Assembly: GCA_002077045.2 (NCBI GenBank) | Contig: KZ111140.1 | Coordinates: 2,118,013-2,128,811, forward strand | Origin: Rachicladosporium sp. CCFEE 5018 | Taxonomy: Eukaryota > Ascomycota > Dothideomycetes > Cladosporiales > Cladosporiaceae | DNA: 10,799 nt | Reading direction: 5' to 3' | Part shown: piece after piece, positions 6,784 to 10,799 of the stretch | How positions within the stretch are numbered: position 1 is the first letter of the stretch | Layout: each line of letters begins with the position of its first letter | Made by a program: the position numbers and the translations under genes | Notes under the pieces: model-generated | The model's input: the letters and a program-made list of their open reading frames with translations, nothing else | What the model was told of the DNA's origin: nothing | Databases searched by the model: none

Positions 6784-9700
6784 ATGCCGACACTCTCTGG
6801 CCGTCGTCGGCCCCTCACGCTCGAGGAGCAAGTCAACATAGAAGCTGGCGAAGACTCGCTAAGCGACAGCGACGACCTAGATATGCTGCCACGCAAACGG
6901 ATCGCCACCAGCAGCAAGGGCCAGGACGTCAGCTTCGACGAATACATCAATTCCATACAGGATGCCCAGGACGTTGTCGAGATAACATCTGATGACGACC
7001 CTGGACTTACAAGCGGAGCCATCAAGAAATCGAAACCTAGAACCAAAGGCGAGAAGATCACCTTCGACGACGATGAGAGCAGCGACGAAGCTTACAAGAC
7101 CTTCCAAAAGCGCAAGACTGTGAAGCGCAAGAAGGAAGCTTCCGACCGCGCCGCAGTCAAGAAACGCTCTACCAAGAGCTCCATGGTCGGTGTTCGCAAG
7201 AAGACTTTGCTTGACAAGAAGTCTGGCAAAGAACGCGCTTGGGGCGAGCCATCGGACGACGAGGCACTTATGGAGACCTCGCTACCCGATTACTTGCAGC
7301 AGCGTCGTTCGTCTTGGGATCAGAAGCAGAATGCACCTGGTGACGATTCACTTTTGCTTCCGCCTACGTATGATGACGTGGAGTTCTCCGATGATGAGAG
7401 GTTGGAGGATCTGGCCGAGCGGCCAACCGTCACGGAGAGCATGCCGCCGATCAATTCTTTCGAAGACATTGAGCTAAAATTTTCGGGTGGGTTGATCCCA
7501 GCTCCTGTGGCGCAGTTCTTGAAGCCGTATCAGATTGACGGCGTTCAGTTTCTGCATCAAGCGTTCGTGTATCAGAAAGGAGTGATTCTCGGGTAAGGAG
7601 CTGCCGCTTTCCAGGGAGAGAAGTTGAATTTTGGCCGGATCTGAGCCATAGGATTGAGGTGGAGAGACAATCTGTCACAATAAGGCTAACTTTTTCCAGG
7701 GACGACATGGGGTTGGGCAAGACGGTGCAGATTGTGGCATTTCTCACTGTGGCATTCGGCAAGACCGGTGACGAACGGGATAAGAAGCGTATGCGGAAGA
7801 TTCGACGGCTTGGCGACAAGCAGTGGTACCCTCGTGCGTTACTGATCATGCCTGGGAGTCTGATGAGGAACTGGGAGAACGAGCTCGCGAAGTGGGGATG
7901 GTGGCACGTCTATGTCTGCCACGGGACGAAGTCGAAGAGGGAGGAGGCACTACACGCGGCGACCAGTGGGAGGCTAGAAGTGATGATCACGACTTACGAC
8001 ACTTATCGGACCTACGCGAGCGAGATCAACGCCATCCGCTGGGACTGTGTGGTTGCAGACGAGTGCCATAAGATCAAGGAGAAAACTTCGGCGATCACCA
8101 AGCAGATGAACGATGTCAACGCGCTCTGTCGCATCGGTCTGACTGGCACTGCTATTCAGAACAAGTACGAGGAGCTGTGGACACTACTCAACTGGACCAA
8201 TCCAGGCACTTTCGGTCCCATCTCGAGTTGGAAGCAGATGATCTGCATTCCACTCAAACTCGGCCAGAGCCATGATGCCACCCTGGCCCAGCTTGCGAAG
8301 GCTCGCGAGACTGCAACAAAGCTGACGACGAACGTGCTCCCTCCATTCTTCCTTCGGCGTACCAAAGCACTCATTGCGCATCAGCTGCCGAAGAAGAGTG
8401 ACCAGGTCGTCTTCTGCCCAATGACGGAACGGCAAACAGAGGCCTACAACAACTTCTGCGACAGCGAACTCATCCGCTGCATCCGCGAGTCCTCTGAACC
8501 TTGCGATTGCGGCTCAGGCAAGAAGATGGGCTGGTGTTGCTACACGGAGGTGGATGGGATGAAGTGGCAGCACGCTGTCTTCCCAGCCCTGGTCATGTTT
8601 CAGAAGATCGCGAACCACCTTGCGCTCTTGCTGCCAAGCACGGACAATGGCGATCAGCATGACAAGGATGTAGAGAAGCTGAAGGCGGCCATGCCGGACT
8701 CTTGGCTTCGTCTGTACAAGAACAAGGACAGCATCTTGAACTTGGCAAATCCCAATTTCTGCGGCAAGTGGCGGATTTTACGCAAGCTGCTGAGACTCTG
8801 GCACGCCAACTGTGATAAAGTGCTGGTCTTCAGCTACTCCGTGCGCCTGCTCAAGATGCTCGATCTGTTGTTCAAGACGACCACATCCTACTCGGTATCT
8901 TACCTCAGTGGCGAGACGCCGTACGCCGAGCGCCAAGAAACTGTGGACGACTTCAACTCCAACGCTAACCAATTCGTCTTCCTCATCTCGACCAAAGCCG
9001 GCGGGCTTGGCCTGAACATCACTTCAGCAAACAAGGTTGTCATCGTCGACCCGAACTGGAATCCATCTTACGATCTCCAAGCACAGGACCGCGCGTACCG
9101 CATTGGTCAGACTCGGGACGTCGAAGTCTTCCGCTTGATTTCTTCTGGCACCATCGAAGAGATTGTGTACGCAAGACAAGTCTACAAGCAACAGCAAGCC
9201 AATATCGGCTACAACGCGAGCGTCGAGAGGCGGTACTTCAAGGGTGTCCAAGACCAGAAGGATCTCAAGGGTGAGATATTCGGGCTAGGCAACCTCTTTG
9301 CGCCAGCTAGCGAGAACATCAAACTGCGGGACATCTTCAACAAGACCAACATTGCGGAATCTCGCGCTGATGTCGAGATTGTGGGCTTGGACCTAGAGGC
9401 TTCGCAGGCCCTGGACGACCTGGCTGGTGATGATGATCCGTTGCTGGCCCCTGATGACAGCAAGAAAGCAGTTGCGGCGATGTCGCAACTTGCGCAAGAG
9501 ATCATCGACGAGCCCGCCTCCCGCCGTAACAGAGCCAAGGAGAAGACTAATGGCCGTGATCCCGTTCAAGCAATCCTCGCCAGTGTCGGTGTGGAGTATA
9601 CCCACAACAACGCTGAAGTCATCGGCACCTCCAAAGTCGAACAGCGCATCTCCTCACGCGCACGTAAGGTCGATCCGGATGGTGAGCGCGAGCGAGCATT

Positions 9701-9962
9701 TGCGCCTAGTCAAGGTGACTCCGTCACTGCGATGCCTGGGCTGGATGGCGAAGACGACGGAGGCGACAGGCAGTCGAAGGCTAAGATCCTTTGGAAGCCC
9801 GACGAGGAAGTCAGGAAGAGGCAGTTTTGTAGTATGGCTCGGAGCTTCGGGTATGAAGATGTTGGGGAGTTCGCACTGGTCGTTGAGGGGTGGACGCAGG
9901 AGGAACGGAGGAGGGGTTTGGAGGTGTTCTACGGGAAGGTGGCAAGGGGTGAGGTGGTGTGA
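6784..9962 (+). CDS. SNF2-family ATPase, ERCC6L2-like (two exons)
   Basis: CDS is join(6784-7592, 7700-9962), 1023 aa. SNF2 ATPases move along DNA to remodel protein-DNA complexes. The acidic/basic N-terminus (1-235) has a possible SUMO-interacting motif at 64-72 and basic clusters at 109-128. Then come PYQIDGVQFL (249-258), Walker A DDMGLGKT (271-278), Walker B DECH (390-393), LTGTAIQN (417-424), motif V STKAGGLGLN (700-709) and motif VI QAQDRAYRIGQ (730-740). Between the RecA lobes sits a cysteine motif, CDCGSGKKMGWCC (538-550). After the ATPase, RRYFKGVQ, GEIFGLGNLF and a distal GVEYTHNNAEVIGTSKVE (about 900-917) resemble the ERCC6L2/RAD26L group rather than Rad26/CSB or Rad54. Human ERCC6L2 acts in DNA repair; the fungal role is inferred. 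An in-frame stop at 6763-6765 and A at -3 support the start. Confidence 0.85.
7593..7699 (+). other. SNF2-like gene intron (107 nt) just before Walker A
   Basis: Donor GTAAGG, branch site GCTAAC at 7685-7690, acceptor TTTTTCCAG. It is phase 2 and splits Gly270 in the VILG-DDMGLGKT sequence of helicase motif I. Splicing restores GVILGDDMGLGKTVQ exactly. Retention reads GGG TAA and ends the protein at once. Confidence 0.92.
8478..8540 (+). other. SEC-C-like zinc-binding motif coded within the SNF2 ATPase
   Basis: Residues 530-550 contain Cys530 and then EPCDCGSGKKMGWCCY, with Cys538, Cys540, Cys549 and Cys550. The spacing C-x-C-x8-C-C with the GSGKK core is the SEC-C signature known from the SecA C-terminus and many other proteins, where it binds zinc. 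Here it lies between the two RecA lobes, after LPKKSDQVVFCPM and before a helical segment, FPALVMFQKIANHLALL. The pattern is seen directly; metal binding is inferred from the family. Confidence 0.75.
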
Positions 9963-10042
9963 ACGAGACACGTGACAGGAGTTTTGGCTGTGAACTGAGA
10001 TACCCAGGGGCATTGCATTGGGACGGGCCGTGAAATAACTTG

Positions 10043-10066
10043 CTAAGTACACAAAAGTGTACTAAG
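10043..10066. repeat. Perfect 7-bp hairpin with AAAA loop downstream of the SNF2-like gene
   Basis: AGTACAC (10046-10052), loop AAAA (10053-10056), GTGTACT (10057-10063). After one A-A mismatch, CT and AG at the ends add two more pairs. It starts 84 bases after the stop codon, so it could lie in the 3' UTR or near the cleavage site. Function unknown. Confidence 0.6.
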
Positions 10067-10166
10067 TCTTGTGTCGATCTCCTTCCCAATTGAGTGACTG
10101 CCACGCTGCTATCTGCGATCGTCTTCTGCACGCTTCGGTACATGTAGGGCGCGATTCTGCATTACC

Positions 10167-10173
10167 TGACTCA
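10167..10173. promoter_or_regulatory. TGACTCA element (Gcn4/CpcA or AP-1 type)
   Basis: TGACTCA is the exact consensus for bZIP factors of the Gcn4/CPC1/CpcA and AP-1 types. It lies about 250 bp before the ATG of the GNAT-like gene, a usual distance for fungal upstream activation. A 7-mer can occur by chance; the nearby GATA and CCAAT sites make a promoter reading more likely. Confidence 0.4.
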
Positions 10174-10279
10174 TTATGGCGATCGTCCTTATGGTCGCTC
10201 TCTTAGCGGAGCTCAGACAAGTAGAAGCTTCAACATACATCTTACGGCTCTAGCATCACGACATCGCATCTACGTGTTC

Positions 10280-10285
10280 TTATCT
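10280..10285 (-). promoter_or_regulatory. GATA-factor site (AGATAA on minus strand)
   Basis: The minus strand reads AAGATAAGAA, a full HGATAAG consensus for fungal GATA factors such as AreA. It lies about 140 bp before the GNAT-like ATG. Only one copy was seen, whereas strong AreA targets often have two. Confidence 0.35.
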
Positions 10286-10297
10286 TCCGTGTCCTAT

Positions 10298-10302
10298 CCA
10301 AT
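10298..10302 (+). promoter_or_regulatory. CCAAT box upstream of the GNAT-like gene
   Basis: CCAAT lies 122 bp before the ATG at 10424, followed by a pyrimidine-rich stretch (10306-10327). Both position and order fit a Hap/CBC-bound fungal promoter. Confidence 0.45.
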
Positions 10303-10423
10303 GGCTCGTTCCCTCCCTCAATTTTCATGATCAGTGAACACCGCGCCAACCCTGTTCTCAGTCTCATATCTCCGCACAAGTGCCCATTGCATCGGCTTCA
10401 TTACTGGAAGTACTCAAGAAACC

Positions 10424-10799
10424 ATGGGAGATGTCACGGACGCCCTTCTGCATGGGACATCGTCTCGCCTCAACTCCATGCTCGGTGTCAATGGCTTCGA
10501 TCCTACATCAACGCGGCTGCACACTGGGCCACTTCCACTCCACACTTATCCGGGACCAGATGTCAATGACAAAACTACAACCTTATCAGTCTACACGCCC
10601 TCAACCCTGCACTTCTGGTCTCACACAGCAGCCTGGACCGAGATGATGAACCTAGCCTTCTTCATCGCGCACAGCTCCACCAAAACGATGCCCGGAGAGG
10701 TTGCCAGGTTTCAAACAGAAACGCAGTTCATCAACGAACTCGGCTCCCAGGAAGGAACATTTATTGCTGTTCTCGCTTTCGACCAACCAGATGGCGAGC
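10424..10799 (+). CDS. Putative GNAT-family acetyltransferase, N-terminal 125 codons (runs off right edge)
   Basis: The frame is open from ATG 10424 to the edge with no stop. The start is the first ATG after an in-frame TGA at 10328-10330 and has a strong context, AAACCATGG. The protein begins MGDVTDALLHGTSSRLNSML; after a variable, Thr/Pro-rich leader, a segment near residues 65-80 reads WTEMMNLAFFIAHSS, followed by FINELGSQEGTFIAVLAF near 103-120 and then an acidic turn, DQPDGE. This order, a helix with W-x2-MMNLAF, then F-x-x-ELG and a hydrophobic strand before an acidic turn, resembles fungal acyl-CoA N-acyltransferases of the GNAT superfamily. The acetyl-CoA-binding motif (Q/R-x-x-G-x-G/A) would lie beyond the edge, so the call is provisional and the substrate unknown. 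No signal peptide or membrane segment is evident. It is transcribed in the same direction as the SNF2-like gene, but with its own promoter. Confidence 0.5.
   Translation, partial: MGDVTDALLHGTSSRLNSMLGVNGFDPTSTRLHTGPLPLHTYPGPDVNDKTTTLSVYTPSTLHFWSHTAAWTEMMNLAFFIAHSSTKTMPGEVARFQTETQFINELGSQEGTFIAVLAFDQPDGE

Larger units (their letters stand above)
9963..10423. other. Intergenic region: SNF2-like 3' end and GNAT-like promoter
   Basis: These 461 bases have no coding segment I can support. The first part holds the 3' end of the SNF2-like gene, with GAAATAAC at 10032-10039 as a possible A-rich polyadenylation element and a perfect hairpin at 10046-10063. The second part looks like a promoter: TGACTCA at 10167-10173, TTATCT (AGATAA on the other strand) at 10280-10285, CCAAT at 10298-10302, then a pyrimidine-rich stretch at 10306-10327 before the next gene. 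Confidence 0.6.

Noticed and set aside
9969..9974. Second CACGTG, just after the SNF2-like stop codon
   Set aside because: It lies in the probable 3' UTR, about 450 bp from the next ATG; most likely chance.

Overview
The window reads as nuclear DNA of a filamentous ascomycete fungus (Pezizomycotina; Dothideomycetes is only a weak guess). The reasons are compact, closely spaced genes on both strands, short GT-AG introns (57 to 180 nt) with CTGAC or CTAAC branch sites just before the acceptor, and eukaryote-only proteins. There is no sign of a plasmid, phage, transposon or CRISPR array.

Layout: (1) 1-4151, minus strand: the first 1383 codons of the spliceosome core protein Prp8; the rest lies beyond the left edge. 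(2) 4152-4515: short divergent promoter. (3) 4516-5165, plus strand: ribosomal protein eL34 in four exons, one of only 14 nt. (4) 5166-5600: convergent 3' region with nothing recognisable. (5) 5601-6439, minus strand: exosome ring subunit Rrp41/Ski6 in two exons. (6) 6440-6783: second divergent promoter, with CGCG-core sites like those bound by MBF. (7) 6784-9962, plus strand: a SNF2-family ATPase of the ERCC6L2-like kind in two exons, carrying a SEC-C-like cysteine motif inside the ATPase region. (8) 9963-10423: intergenic, with a small perfect hairpin and a promoter with AP-1/Gcn4-like, GATA and CCAAT elements. (9) 10424-10799, plus strand: the start of a putative GNAT-type acetyltransferase that runs off the right edge.

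The genes form two head-to-head pairs, PRP8/RPL34 and RRP41/SNF2-like, so each intergenic promoter probably serves two genes. Three genes belong to RNA and ribosome metabolism (splicing, translation, RNA decay); the SNF2 ATPase is more likely a genome-maintenance factor. This is a housekeeping region rather than an accessory island, and I found no undescribed multigene system. The least expected items are the SEC-C-like motif embedded in the SNF2 ATPase, the eL34 microexon with two mutually exclusive hairpins in the following long intron, and the intron that splits the SNF2 gene just before Walker A, where retention would add a stop at once.
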